This document shows, piece after piece, positions 1 through 7,037 of a stretch of DNA of 17,206 bases. Position 1 is the first letter of the stretch. Each line of letters begins with the position of its first letter. The notes below the pieces were generated by a model, which was not told the DNA's origin, did not search any database, and saw only the letters and a list, made by a program, of their open reading frames with translations. Source of the stretch: CAZEDM01 sp964511075 (GTDB lineage Bacteria > Zixibacteria > MSB-5A5 > RBG-16-43-9); assembly GCA_964511075.1 (NCBI GenBank), contig CAZEDM010000017.1, positions 1-17,206 on the forward strand, in the 5' to 3' direction. The translations under genes and the position numbers were made by a program.

Positions 1-53
1 GGAACTGTTCTAGGTGCCTTTGAAGCCCCCGCTCGTGAGCGGGGGTAGTTCAC
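1..53 (+). mobile_element. right end of an IS200/IS605 or IS1341 (TnpB-type) element, rest lies outside the window
   Basis: A perfect inverted repeat, CCCCCGCT at 26-33 and AGCGGGGG at 38-45 with a four-base loop, is flanked by GAAG on the left and TAGTTCAC on the right. From general knowledge, the layout GAAG-(C-rich stem, G-rich stem)-TAGTTCAC is typical of the right end of IS200/IS605-family and TnpB-only elements, where it is also the 3' end of the guide (omega) RNA. Read this way the element and its tnpB lie to the left on the plus strand, and the boundary falls at about 53. To the right the sequence is brxC; to the left the brxC frame runs into this hairpin and stops at 10-12. No transposase is in the window, so the family call rests on the end sequence alone. 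Confidence 0.7.
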
Positions 54-1224
54 TAAAGATTTTCTTCAGAACTGGTACAGCAGACTCTCTCTTAGAGAGA
101 ATACGTTTCGTGGCAACCTCGCGTATGTCGGCTGGAGCCATATCAATTCGGTATCTGAAGCGATCCTGTAGTTTGGCTAGTTCTACACGCTTGGAATCAA
201 TAGCCGCGACCACCTCATCTAACTTCTCTTGAGATGTCACGATAGTCCAAACTGGAGCAATAGCCTTTCTGGCTTTGAGGCGATTCTTGCTTTCTTTACC
301 AAGCTGCTCTATGACAGCACGCAGATCCTCAATCTTATCAGCACTGCGGGCGACGTACTGGCCGACTTCGTCCATAATGAAAACTAGCCCTTTCCCTGGG
401 GATCGACGCCCCGAGAGTTCGAAAACACGCTCAACGAATTTACCTACTGTAATATCGGCTCGCTTGGAACCGATCGACTTCGCCCAGGAATCAGGCTGCG
501 GGTGTGTGCGGGGGTCCATTTCATGCAGGATTGTGCTGGCGCGTGACATCTTCTGGGCTCCCTTGCGAACCATCCGCCATATAGCATATATTTCCTGGAG
601 TTCCTCTGATAGAGTACATGGCAGAGGTCTCTCTATGTCTGAGGGAAGCACCTTATCTTGATAAAGCTGTCCACAGACATTGACAAATTCTGACAACCGA
701 TCCTCACTCTCAACTTCGATCTCCAGCTCGGCGATATCATAATCCTCAGCGTAGTCGAGCTCCCGAAGTAGAACAGTATACATAATCTCTGCTATCCGTT
801 CGGTAGCTCTTTTTACTGCTCGATCCACTGAGACATCGAACATGATGACCTCGGTGGGGATTTTCACATTGATGAAATCCATCAGTTCAGCAATCTGACG
901 TTCACCGAGCTGGGTTTTGAACAGATCGCTTGCTCTTTTGCCTGAAATAGTTCGGTTGGCTAGAACGTATCCAAGATTCTTAGCAAAGTAAGACTTGCCA
1001 GAGCCGAAAAATCCAGAAATCCAAACACCCACCCCTTCGTGGGGTTCAGCCGGTGCCTCGGCAATAGCTCGGAATAGATCGCGATACTGCTCACGAATGC
1101 GATCTGTAGCGACGTACTCGGTGATCTCAGTGTAGACCGTTTGCTCGTTGGCCTGATCTACTTTTATGATTTCTTCGATTTTCTGTCCGAGGTCCCGGGC
1201 TAGGAGATCTCCAATTGTGTTCAT
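10..1224 (-). CDS. brxC: BREX P-loop ATPase BrxC, truncated (about the first 390 residues)
   Basis: BrxC is the large AAA-like ATPase of BREX phage-exclusion systems and is usually about 1200 residues; this frame gives 404. The N-terminus (MNTIGDLLARD) and the block GVGVWISGFFGSGKSYFAKN match the family. The Walker A motif GFFGSGKS is at residues 71-78 and Walker B (GLVFIMDEVGQ) at 279-289 with D285 and E286. Residues up to about S391 look native; the last 13 are read through the insertion-element end and stop at TAG (12-10). The missing two thirds either lie beyond the element to the left or are lost. The start at 1224 has a GGAGA ribosome site seven bases upstream and follows brxB by 18 bases. 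The nucleotide-binding part is present, but the protein is unlikely to work as a full BrxC. Confidence 0.92.
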   Translation of the reverse strand: MNTIGDLLARDLGQKIEEIIKVDQANEQTVYTEITEYVATDRIREQYRDLFRAIAEAPAEPHEGVGVWISGFFGSGKSYFAKNLGYVLANRTISGKRASDLFKTQLGERQIAELMDFINVKIPTEVIMFDVSVDRAVKRATERIAEIMYTVLLRELDYAEDYDIAELEIEVESEDRLSEFVNVCGQLYQDKVLPSDIERPLPCTLSEELQEIYAIWRMVRKGAQKMSRASTILHEMDPRTHPQPDSWAKSIGSKRADITVGKFVERVFELSGRRSPGKGLVFIMDEVGQYVARSADKIEDLRAVIEQLGKESKNRLKARKAIAPVWTIVTSQEKLDEVVAAIDSKRVELAKLQDRFRYRIDMAPADIREVATKRILSKRESAVPVLKKIFSELPPLTSGGFKGT

Positions 1225-1242
1225 GTCTTCTCTCCATCGGGC

Positions 1243-1830
1243 TTAGCTGTAGATTTTTATCCTATAGTTTCCCAAAGCTTCCCGGTCCTTAAGAGCCATA
1301 AATCGCAAGCCAGTGGTGCTTTCAAGAGTTCCTGGATAGAACAAAATAGTTGTGACGCTTATCCGCCCTTGCATCTCATCGAGCAACTTAGACATGCGAT
1401 AGATTATCGGGGCCATGGCAGCCGCTCGTATTAGAAACACAATATCCTTCTCTGGATTAAGCGGCTGTAGTTTCTGCTCCAAGATATCAGGGAGAGTATG
1501 CCAATCTCTATCAGATAGATAAATAGCAACCTGTTCTTGAGCTATTTCGAATCCCTGTTCACGCTCAAGTTCAGCGACTGCATCGAGACCCTCGCTTCTC
1601 GCGATCACCTCCCAGAGTAAGTCGGCTAAGGAGACTATATGGACCCTCTTGCCAGCGTCCTCAAGCCGTGTCGCCAGCAGCCGCGCCGCGCGCCGTATTT
1701 CCCATTCCTCTTCTGGATCGTATCGGAGAATGGCGAACGGTAGATCGTGGTACACACTTATCCGCGGCGGAATAGCTCTTAAGTCATTTTCAAGTAGCTC
1801 AATACGTTCTTTCAACGAGAGCATAGGCAT
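1243..1830 (-). CDS. brxB: BREX protein BrxB (DUF1788)
   Basis: This is a soluble protein of 195 residues matching BrxB, the DUF1788 component of type 1 BREX whose biochemical role is not firmly known. Characteristic stretches are the N-terminal LKERIELLENDLRA, the middle AILRYDPEEEWEIRRAARLL, and the C-terminal IVFLIRAAAMAPIIYRMSKL and ILFYPGTLE. The open frame extends upstream to 1989, but those 53 codons lie inside brxA in another frame and resemble nothing. The ATG at 1830 gives the family length. A second ATG at 1824 has better spacing (nine bases) from the GAGG site and could be the true start. It overlaps the end of brxA by about 30 bases, so translation is probably coupled. Confidence 0.88.
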   Translation of the reverse strand: MPMLSLKERIELLENDLRAIPPRISVYHDLPFAILRYDPEEEWEIRRAARLLATRLEDAGKRVHIVSLADLLWEVIARSEGLDAVAELEREQGFEIAQEQVAIYLSDRDWHTLPDILEQKLQPLNPEKDIVFLIRAAAMAPIIYRMSKLLDEMQGRISVTTILFYPGTLESTTGLRFMALKDREALGNYRIKIYS

Positions 1831-2590
1831 ATTCCTCAAGGGAGTCCGTTGGAAAGTCAATCCGCACAACAGAACCGGCAGCACGGTACTCCAGCAAGTG
1901 ATGCTGATGAGCTTCCATAAAGAGACGCTCGACTGCCGAGGGTGACATAAAGAATAATTGCCACTCCGTATCGTGGATAAGACGGTCACTAGATTGTTGG
2001 TTACAACTCAAATAGAAGGCAATATAAACAAACGCTTCAACCGACAGATAAATCGGAGCCAGACGTTTGTTCGCCGCACCTTGCAGCACACCGAAATCCC
2101 GCAAGGTGGATAAAATACCTTGAGCTACTCTGCGAATTGTATATTCTGACCAGTGACTTGTAGTCTTCCGTTCATCCACCCAACGGGACACGACCGTACA
2201 GATATCTTCCACAGTAACTTCTGTGTGTCTTTGGATGTGGAAATTAGCAAGAACTTTGGTGACAATGTCATGTAGAAGAGAATCAGATCGTGCTGTGTGG
2301 AAATAAAGAATGTGAGTCAAACTCTGTGTAGGGAAGTTTCCTCCAACAAGAGCCACAAGAGCCTTTGTCACATGTTCATTGCTCAGATAGCGTTGGCGGA
2401 AGATGGCAAGAATATCCTCGATCCGTGAACGAGAGGCCTTACCGAAAGTATTGTTTCTTCTAAAGCGGGCAAGGTTCTCCAATACCGGCGCAGTTTCGTC
2501 CCAGTTCGCCAGCATGGTCTTCGTATCTGCAAGCAATGCACCGGCCTTGATGATTTTGCTGGAATAGATCAAGTTAGTGCCATCTTTCAT
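1799..2590 (-). CDS. brxA: BREX protein BrxA (DUF1819)
   Basis: First gene of the BREX operon, 263 residues. The N-terminal IYSSKIIKAGALLADTKTML followed by a basic helical segment (LARFRRNNTFGKASRSRIEDIL, residues about 41-62) is typical of BrxA, a small helical DUF1819 protein. Members of this family have been reported to bind DNA, and BrxA accompanies brxB and brxC in type 1 BREX. The gene order brxA-brxB-brxC on one strand supports the call. No membrane segment is evident. The ATG at 2590 is preceded by GAGAG six bases away and by a promoter at 2651-2678. Nothing in the sequence suggests this gene itself is damaged. Confidence 0.87.
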   Translation of the reverse strand: MKDGTNLIYSSKIIKAGALLADTKTMLANWDETAPVLENLARFRRNNTFGKASRSRIEDILAIFRQRYLSNEHVTKALVALVGGNFPTQSLTHILYFHTARSDSLLHDIVTKVLANFHIQRHTEVTVEDICTVVSRWVDERKTTSHWSEYTIRRVAQGILSTLRDFGVLQGAANKRLAPIYLSVEAFVYIAFYLSCNQQSSDRLIHDTEWQLFFMSPSAVERLFMEAHQHHLLEYRAAGSVVRIDFPTDSLEEYAYALVERTY

Positions 2591-2650
2591 AGTTTCTCTC
2601 TACTCCCTGAGATTACTATGGTAGGCTAAGAATCCAAGTTTGGTAGAATT

Positions 2651-2678
2651 AATATAATAAATCACAGGTTGCTGTCAA
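2651..2678 (-). promoter_or_regulatory. sigma-70 type promoter of the brx operon
   Basis: On the minus strand TTGACA (2678-2673) is followed after 16 bases by TATATT (2656-2651). The predicted transcript starts near 2644 and reaches the brxA start at 2590. The -35 box is a perfect consensus and the -10 has one mismatch. Confidence 0.6.
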
Positions 2679-2699
2679 GAAAGATCCCCTTTCCATTTT

Positions 2700-3000
2700 A
2701 GCAAGAGCTTGAACATCAGTAAAGAGAAGCTGTTATATGGGAATTCATGCTTTGATATGGATAAGCAATCTGACCCTGCAAGGTGTCCAGTTTAGCATAA
2801 AGATTGCTTTCTGCAAAGGGGATTTTAGTGGGAAATTGGACCTGATTATGCTTGGTGTGCGATGGCAAAACCTTCGAATTTCCTTGACCTTAACTATATG
2901 GGGAAGTTACATTGCAAATGTTTATATCATGTAGATATGCTGATTTAGTTATTACTCATCATATTCCCTCTAAGATATGCTACGAAAAATAGCTTTTCTC
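2700..3000. other. intergenic stretch without a supported gene
   Basis: About 300 bases between the brx promoter and the sigma-54 promoter hold no gene I can support. A 65-codon frame at 2737-2934 (plus) starts without a ribosome site and resembles no protein I know. Short imperfect inverted pieces occur (GTCCAGTTTAGCATAA near 2784-2799 against TTGGACC and TTATGCTT near 2837-2854), which could be the worn end of a mobile element, but no match is good enough to name it. Confidence 0.35.
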
Positions 3001-3004
3001 GAAT

Positions 3005-3019
3005 TGGTACAGAACTTGC
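3005..3019 (+). promoter_or_regulatory. sigma-54 (RpoN) promoter upstream of the receiver-liv operon
   Basis: TGGTACA (3005-3011), four bases, then TTGC (3016-3019) matches the -24/-12 consensus TGGCACG-N4-TTGC with GG and GC at the invariant positions. Transcription would start near 3031, just ahead of the ribosome site AGGAG (3034-3038) of the receiver gene at 3046, so the leader would be very short. The start at 3046 lies where such a promoter would be expected to act. Confidence 0.7.
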
Positions 3020-3045
3020 GTACAAGAATAACCAGGAGATGAAAA

Positions 3046-3474
3046 ATGGCTAAGGTCTTAATTGTTGATGATGTAAGAGAATATCTCTGCTCTCTAGAGA
3101 ATGCTCTAAAGGGAGATTTTGAAGTCTTAGCCGCTGTTTCCTTGGAGGAAGCAAAAGGTAAGGTGGATAAATCTGTAGATATAGCTCTGGTAGATATAAG
3201 ACTTTCCGAAGAAGATCTCTCAAATAGAGACGGATTACTTTTCCTAGAGTGGGCTAAGATGAACTATTCACAGATTCCTGTAATTATGATGAGTGCTTAT
3301 AGGGAGTTTGATATAGCAGTTGATTCATTAAACTTAGGGGCATCCTATTTTTTGAGAAAGCCCATAAATCTTGTTGAACTAAAAGCACTCCTCAAAACAT
3401 TCTTAGAGAAAGACAAAGCTGAGAAGGAATTGGCTAAACTTAAAGGTAAATCCGAAGGAAGGAAAACTCAGTAA
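3046..3474 (+). CDS. stand-alone response-regulator receiver protein (CheY-like)
   Basis: A 142-residue single receiver domain with a charged C-terminal tail and no output domain. The acidic pair is D8/D9, the phosphoacceptor is D50 (IALVDIRL), the switch Ser/Thr position is S83 (MMSAY) and the conserved lysine is K105 followed by proline. Between D50 and the conserved DG it has DIRLSEEDLSNRDG, five residues longer than in ordinary receivers such as NtrC (DVRMPGMDG). The sigma-54 regulator at 14336 carries the same insertion, which ties the two together. It lies downstream of a sigma-54 promoter and 33 bases before livH. It probably acts as a phosphate sink, a relay intermediate or a protein-binding switch for the transporter or kinase; which of these cannot be read from sequence. 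Confidence 0.92.
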   Translation: MAKVLIVDDVREYLCSLENALKGDFEVLAAVSLEEAKGKVDKSVDIALVDIRLSEEDLSNRDGLLFLEWAKMNYSQIPVIMMSAYREFDIAVDSLNLGASYFLRKPINLVELKALLKTFLEKDKAEKELAKLKGKSEGRKTQ

Positions 3475-3507
3475 CTGTATGAATATAACTAAATTACGGA
3501 TAAGTAT

Positions 3508-4383
3508 ATGTTCCTACAGCTATTAGTCAATGGTCTTGTGACAGGTTGCGCTTATGCTCTGGTAGCTTTGGGACTTGGCCTCATTTACAATACCACGAAA
3601 ATCTTCCATGTAGCCCATGGCGTGGTTTATACAGCTTCTGCATATATCTTTTACACTTTTGCTAGGGTTTTGGGATTAAATGTTGCCTTAAGTTTTCTAA
3701 TCGGCATCGGCTTCGCTGTAATCCTGGGCGTTTGCATCGAATCTTTTATCTACTGGCCATTTTTTAAGAAGAAGGCCTCACTGAGCGTGATTCTTATTAG
3801 TTCCCTCGGAATTTACATTTTTCTGGTTAACCTAATCGCGATGATCTATGGTAACGAGACTAAGATCTTATCACCCGGTGTAGAAAAGACTTTCAATCTG
3901 GGTTCGGTTATCCTTACTAGGACGCAGCTATTTGAGATCTTAGCTTTTGTGATCCTTTTCCCTATTTTTCTCCTGATACTCAAAAGGACAAAACTCGGCT
4001 GGATCATCCGTGCTCTGGCCGATAACCCAGATCTTCTTACTGTGTTGGGAATAGACATAAGAAGGTTGAGGATATACATCTTCGCTTTAGGATCCTTTCT
4101 GGCTGGGGTGGCCTCTGGGTTGGTGGCCCTGGATGTTGGTATGGACCCACAGGTGGGGATTTCGGCCTTTTTAGTGGCTGCTGTGGCTGTCATCATAGGT
4201 GGGGTAGGGATCTTCGAAGGAGCGGCCCTTGGGGCTTTCCTGATAGGAGTCTTGCAGAACCTGATTGTCTGGAAGGTTTCCGCTAGATGGACAGAGGCTT
4301 TAACTTTTCTTGTCCTTATACTTTTTCTTCTTCTGAAACCTGAGGGGATGCTGGGCAAAAGAAGAAGGCTCGAGGAGATATGA
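3508..4383 (+). CDS. livH: branched-chain amino-acid ABC transporter permease LivH
   Basis: Inner-membrane permease of 291 residues, typical LivH size, almost entirely hydrophobic with about eight membrane-spanning stretches. Family marks are ALVALGLGLIYNTTKIFHVAHG (residues 17-38), the cytoplasmic ATPase-contact loop RALADNPDLLTVLGID (168-183), the glycine-rich IIGGVGIFEGAALG (229-242) and the C-terminal LLLKPEGMLG (274-283). With LivM it forms the channel of an importer for leucine, isoleucine, valine or related hydrophobic amino acids. The start at 3508 has only a weak ribosome site, so translation may depend on the upstream receiver gene 33 bases away. Its stop overlaps the livM start (ATGA). 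Related permeases serve urea or amides, so substrate is not fixed by this gene alone. Confidence 0.93.
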   Translation: MFLQLLVNGLVTGCAYALVALGLGLIYNTTKIFHVAHGVVYTASAYIFYTFARVLGLNVALSFLIGIGFAVILGVCIESFIYWPFFKKKASLSVILISSLGIYIFLVNLIAMIYGNETKILSPGVEKTFNLGSVILTRTQLFEILAFVILFPIFLLILKRTKLGWIIRALADNPDLLTVLGIDIRRLRIYIFALGSFLAGVASGLVALDVGMDPQVGISAFLVAAVAVIIGGVGIFEGAALGAFLIGVLQNLIVWKVSARWTEALTFLVLILFLLLKPEGMLGKRRRLEEI

Positions 4384-5249
4384 GCTACCTTTTGCATATC
4401 CTTATAATGATCACTGTCTATATCACCCTTTCCCTGTCCCTGAACCTTCTGGTAGGTTACACAGGGCTCCTTTCCCTGTGTCAGGCGGCTTTCTATGGCA
4501 TTGGGGCCTATACTTCGACCCTTCTGATGATGAAAGCGGGGTTAAATTTTCCTATAGCTTTGATAGCAGGGATCGTTTCTGCTATGATTTTATCTCTGGT
4601 TGTAGCTTACCCTTCCTTGAGGCTTAAGGGGGATTATTTTGTCCTGACTTCCTTAGGCTTCCAGATCATTGTCTTCAGCATCCTCTACAACTGGATAGGA
4701 CTGACAAGGGGACCTTACGGAATCCCAGGTATCCCAAAGCCGCGGCTTTTCGGATTTAAGTTTGGAAACCTATTATCCTTTTTAATCTTAAGCGGGGCCT
4801 TGAGTCTTCTGATATTCTTCATCCTTTATCGGATTTCCTTTTCCCCTTTTGGAAGAGTACTTAAGGCTATAAGGGAAGATGAAATGGCCGTCTCTGCTCT
4901 GGGTAAAAAGATACCATCTTTTAAGATCTGGGCATTTGCTATAGCTGCCGGAGTTGCTGCTGTGGCTGGAAGCCTTTACGCCGGGTATGTTACATATATT
5001 GATCCCACGAGCTTCACACTGGATGAGTCTATATTTATCTTAGCCATTATACTGGTGGGTGGTTCTGGAAACCTCAAGGGACCTATCGTTGGCACAGTTT
5101 TTATGATCATCCTGCCAGAGGCTTTGAGGTTTCTGGGGATCCCCGATACGGTTGCTCCGAACATCAGGCAGATGATCTATGGTGCCTTGCTTGTGGTTTT
5201 AATGTACTTCAGGACACAAGGGATCGCAGGGGAGTATAAATTTGAATAA
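4380..5249 (+). CDS. livM: branched-chain amino-acid ABC transporter permease LivM
   Basis: Second permease, 289 residues, hydrophobic throughout. Diagnostic stretches are LNLLVGYTGLLSLCQAAFYG (21-40), RLKGDYFVLTSLGF (81-94), the coupling loop LKAIREDEMAVSALGK (161-176) and GGSGNLKGPIVG (227-238). It lacks the long N-terminal extension seen in enterobacterial LivM, as is common elsewhere. The ATG at 4380 overlaps the livH stop and is preceded by GAGGAG, so the two permeases are translationally coupled. It ends two bases before livG. It forms the heterodimeric membrane pore with LivH. Confidence 0.93.
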   Translation: MSYLLHILIMITVYITLSLSLNLLVGYTGLLSLCQAAFYGIGAYTSTLLMMKAGLNFPIALIAGIVSAMILSLVVAYPSLRLKGDYFVLTSLGFQIIVFSILYNWIGLTRGPYGIPGIPKPRLFGFKFGNLLSFLILSGALSLLIFFILYRISFSPFGRVLKAIREDEMAVSALGKKIPSFKIWAFAIAAGVAAVAGSLYAGYVTYIDPTSFTLDESIFILAIILVGGSGNLKGPIVGTVFMIILPEALRFLGIPDTVAPNIRQMIYGALLVVLMYFRTQGIAGEYKFE

Positions 5250-5251
5250 AT

Positions 5252-6010
5252 ATGGAGAGAGCCTTGGAGTTACAGAACGTCACTAAGCGCTTTGGAGGTC
5301 TTATAGCCGTTGATAAAGTATCTTTAACATTTTCCAGAGGGAAGATCACAGGGCTTATCGGTCCGAACGGTGCTGGCAAGACAACCATCTTTAATCTTAT
5401 CAGTGGGTTTCTAAAGCCTGACTCCGGCTCAGTAGATCTTAACGGTCAAAGGATCAATGGTCTTCTCCCTTGGCGGATAGCCCGTTTGGGTGTGGGGAGG
5501 CTCTTTCAAGACGTCAGGGTTTTTAACAAACTAACTACCCTAGATAATGTGCTTTTATCTAAGAAAAAACAGCCGGGAGAAAATCCATTGGTTTCACTTT
5601 TAAGGAGGAAGGAAGCCTTCAAGGTCGAAAAAGAGAATATGGAGGAGGCCGAAAGATGGCTTGAATTTGTTAAACTTTTAGAACAGAGAAACACATTGGC
5701 TGAGAACCTCTCACACGGTCAGCAGAAGCTTCTGACTATTGCCAGACTCCTTAATGGGGGGTTCGATATATTGCTTCTTGATGAGCCGACCGCAGGAGTT
5801 CATCCAGGGATGATAGAGGCGGTTCTGAGGGTAGTTAAGAGGCTTACGGAAGAAAGTAAGACTGTGGTCATAACTGAGCACAATATGGGTGTGATCATGG
5901 AGATCTCAGACTGGGTTTATTTCCTGAACGAAGGTAAGGTAGCCTCTTTCGGTTTACCGGAAGATGTCTTGGGAGATCCCGAGGTGAGGAAAACTTACAT
6001 TGGCATATGA
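5252..6010 (+). CDS. livG: ABC transporter ATP-binding protein LivG
   Basis: Cytoplasmic ATPase of 252 residues, one of two that power the Liv importer. All motifs are intact: Walker A GPNGAGKTT at 37-45, Q-loop Q86 (LFQDVRVF), signature LSHGQQ at 153-158, Walker B LLLDEPTAG at 174-182 with D177 and E178, and switch histidine H210 (ITEHN). The LivG-type insert between the Q-loop and signature (about residues 104-150) is present. The product should be catalytically competent. It sits two bases after livM and overlaps livF by four bases (ATGA). Confidence 0.94.
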   Translation: MERALELQNVTKRFGGLIAVDKVSLTFSRGKITGLIGPNGAGKTTIFNLISGFLKPDSGSVDLNGQRINGLLPWRIARLGVGRLFQDVRVFNKLTTLDNVLLSKKKQPGENPLVSLLRRKEAFKVEKENMEEAERWLEFVKLLEQRNTLAENLSHGQQKLLTIARLLNGGFDILLLDEPTAGVHPGMIEAVLRVVKRLTEESKTVVITEHNMGVIMEISDWVYFLNEGKVASFGLPEDVLGDPEVRKTYIGI

Positions 6011-6738
6011 AGACTGATAACTATATACTTTCAGCTCAGAATATCCACGCAAGCTATTACAAAAAAGAGATTCTCCATGGAGTTTCTGTTTCTGTCAGAA
6101 AGGGTGAGATCCTTTGCCTTATTGGGCCTAATGGGGCAGGAAAGTCCACTTTGCTCAAGGTAATAATCGGCATTCTTTCCCCGGGGGCAGGTAGGGTGTA
6201 TTTTGAGGGAGAGGATGTGACGAATCTGTCACCTCATCTAAGGGTGAGGAAGGGTATAGGTTATTTTATCCAAGGGGGGGAAGTATTTCCCAATCTGACG
6301 GTCCTGGAGAACTTAAAGCTTGGGGGAGCCGATCTGCCCAAGGAGGCGTTGAAAAATCACCTTAATGAGGTCTTTGATCTTTTTCCGAAGCTCGACAAAA
6401 TAAGGCTGAAACGAGCAGGGCTGCTTTCCGGAGGGCAAAGGCATGCTTTGGCTTTAGGGATCGTTTTAATGCGAAGGCCTAAGCTTCTACTTTTAGATGA
6501 GCCTTCAGCGGGATTAGCTCCGAGCTTGGTGAAGGAAACGATGAGCAAGGTTCAGGGAATAAACGAAAACTTTGGCATTTCCATACTGGTTGTCGAGCAA
6601 AATCTGAGAGAGGTCTTAATGATAGCCCAGAGAGCCTATCTTTTAAAGACTGGGCGGATTGTGGGAGAGGAAGAGATAGCTGGAGAGGGTGTTCTTGAAG
6701 AAAAGATACTTGAAGAGCTCTTTTTCGGTCAAATGTAA
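6007..6738 (+). CDS. livF: ABC transporter ATP-binding protein LivF
   Basis: Partner ATPase of LivG, 243 residues. Walker A GPNGAGKST at 40-48, Q-loop Q89, signature LSGGQR at 140-145, Walker B LLLDEPSAG at 161-169 with D164 and E165. The switch position reads VVEQN with Q198 in place of histidine, which is normal for LivF. It is the last gene of the receiver-livHMGF transcription unit; the matching binding protein is encoded in the next operon behind a separate sigma-54 promoter rather than in this one. Confidence 0.94.
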   Translation: MKTDNYILSAQNIHASYYKKEILHGVSVSVRKGEILCLIGPNGAGKSTLLKVIIGILSPGAGRVYFEGEDVTNLSPHLRVRKGIGYFIQGGEVFPNLTVLENLKLGGADLPKEALKNHLNEVFDLFPKLDKIRLKRAGLLSGGQRHALALGIVLMRRPKLLLLDEPSAGLAPSLVKETMSKVQGINENFGISILVVEQNLREVLMIAQRAYLLKTGRIVGEEEIAGEGVLEEKILEELFFGQM

Positions 6739-6744
6739 TGAAAT

Positions 6745-6778
6745 CATCACTTTCTTGAAATCTCAATGTGATGTTTTT
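6745..6778 (+). terminator. weak possible terminator after livF
   Basis: CATCAC (6745-6750) can pair with GTGATG (6768-6773) across a 17-base loop, followed directly by TTTTT (6774-6778). The stem is short and the loop long, so termination here would be inefficient at best. Confidence 0.25.
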
Positions 6779-6845
6779 GTCACTTTATCCCTCTTTAAGA
6801 TTTGGGAAAGTGAACTAATTCTTTGGATTTCTAAGGAGAATATTC

Positions 6846-6860
6846 TGGCACGAATTTTGC
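6846..6860 (+). promoter_or_regulatory. near-consensus sigma-54 (RpoN) promoter of the binding-protein/aminomutase/kinase operon
   Basis: TGGCACG (6846-6852), AATT, TTGC (6857-6860) is a perfect match to the core TGGCACG-N4-TTGC. Transcription would start near 6872, giving a leader of about 165 bases before the gene at 7038. An NtrC-class activator able to use such a promoter is encoded in the same window at 14336. The intergenic region 6739-7037 holds nothing else I can support except a palindrome in the leader. Confidence 0.85.
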
Positions 6861-6897
6861 GTTGGTAAAAAGTGCTTGTTATTTGCAAAGAAATTTG

Positions 6898-6909
6898 TTA
6901 GAATTCTAA
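6898..6909. repeat. perfect 12-bp palindrome TTAGAATTCTAA in the leader
   Basis: TTAGAATTCTAA is its own reverse complement and lies about 27-38 bases downstream of the predicted start of the sigma-54 transcript. It could be an operator or part of an RNA fold, but a 12-base palindrome in AT-rich DNA can arise by chance. Confidence 0.3.
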
Positions 6910-7037
6910 TGAATTTATGGGTAGTGGATGTAGAGGTAGATCAACGAGTTTTCTCTTTGAGGTTACCGGAGAGAGCAAGTGGCAATAATCTCATGGGATT
7001 TTCTGGACTGTAGGCAAGATCTCAGAAAGGAGGAATC

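Noticed and set aside
1831..1989. Upstream extension of the brxB frame to 1989
   Set aside because: It lies wholly within brxA in another frame, and the family length and conserved sequence begin at the ATG 1830 or 1824.
2737..2934. 65-codon open frame in the divergent intergenic region
   Set aside because: No ribosome site, no resemblance to any protein I know, and atypical composition; more likely non-coding.
3846..4397. 183-residue antisense frame within livH
   Set aside because: Shadow of livH codon usage; biased composition and no recognisable motif.
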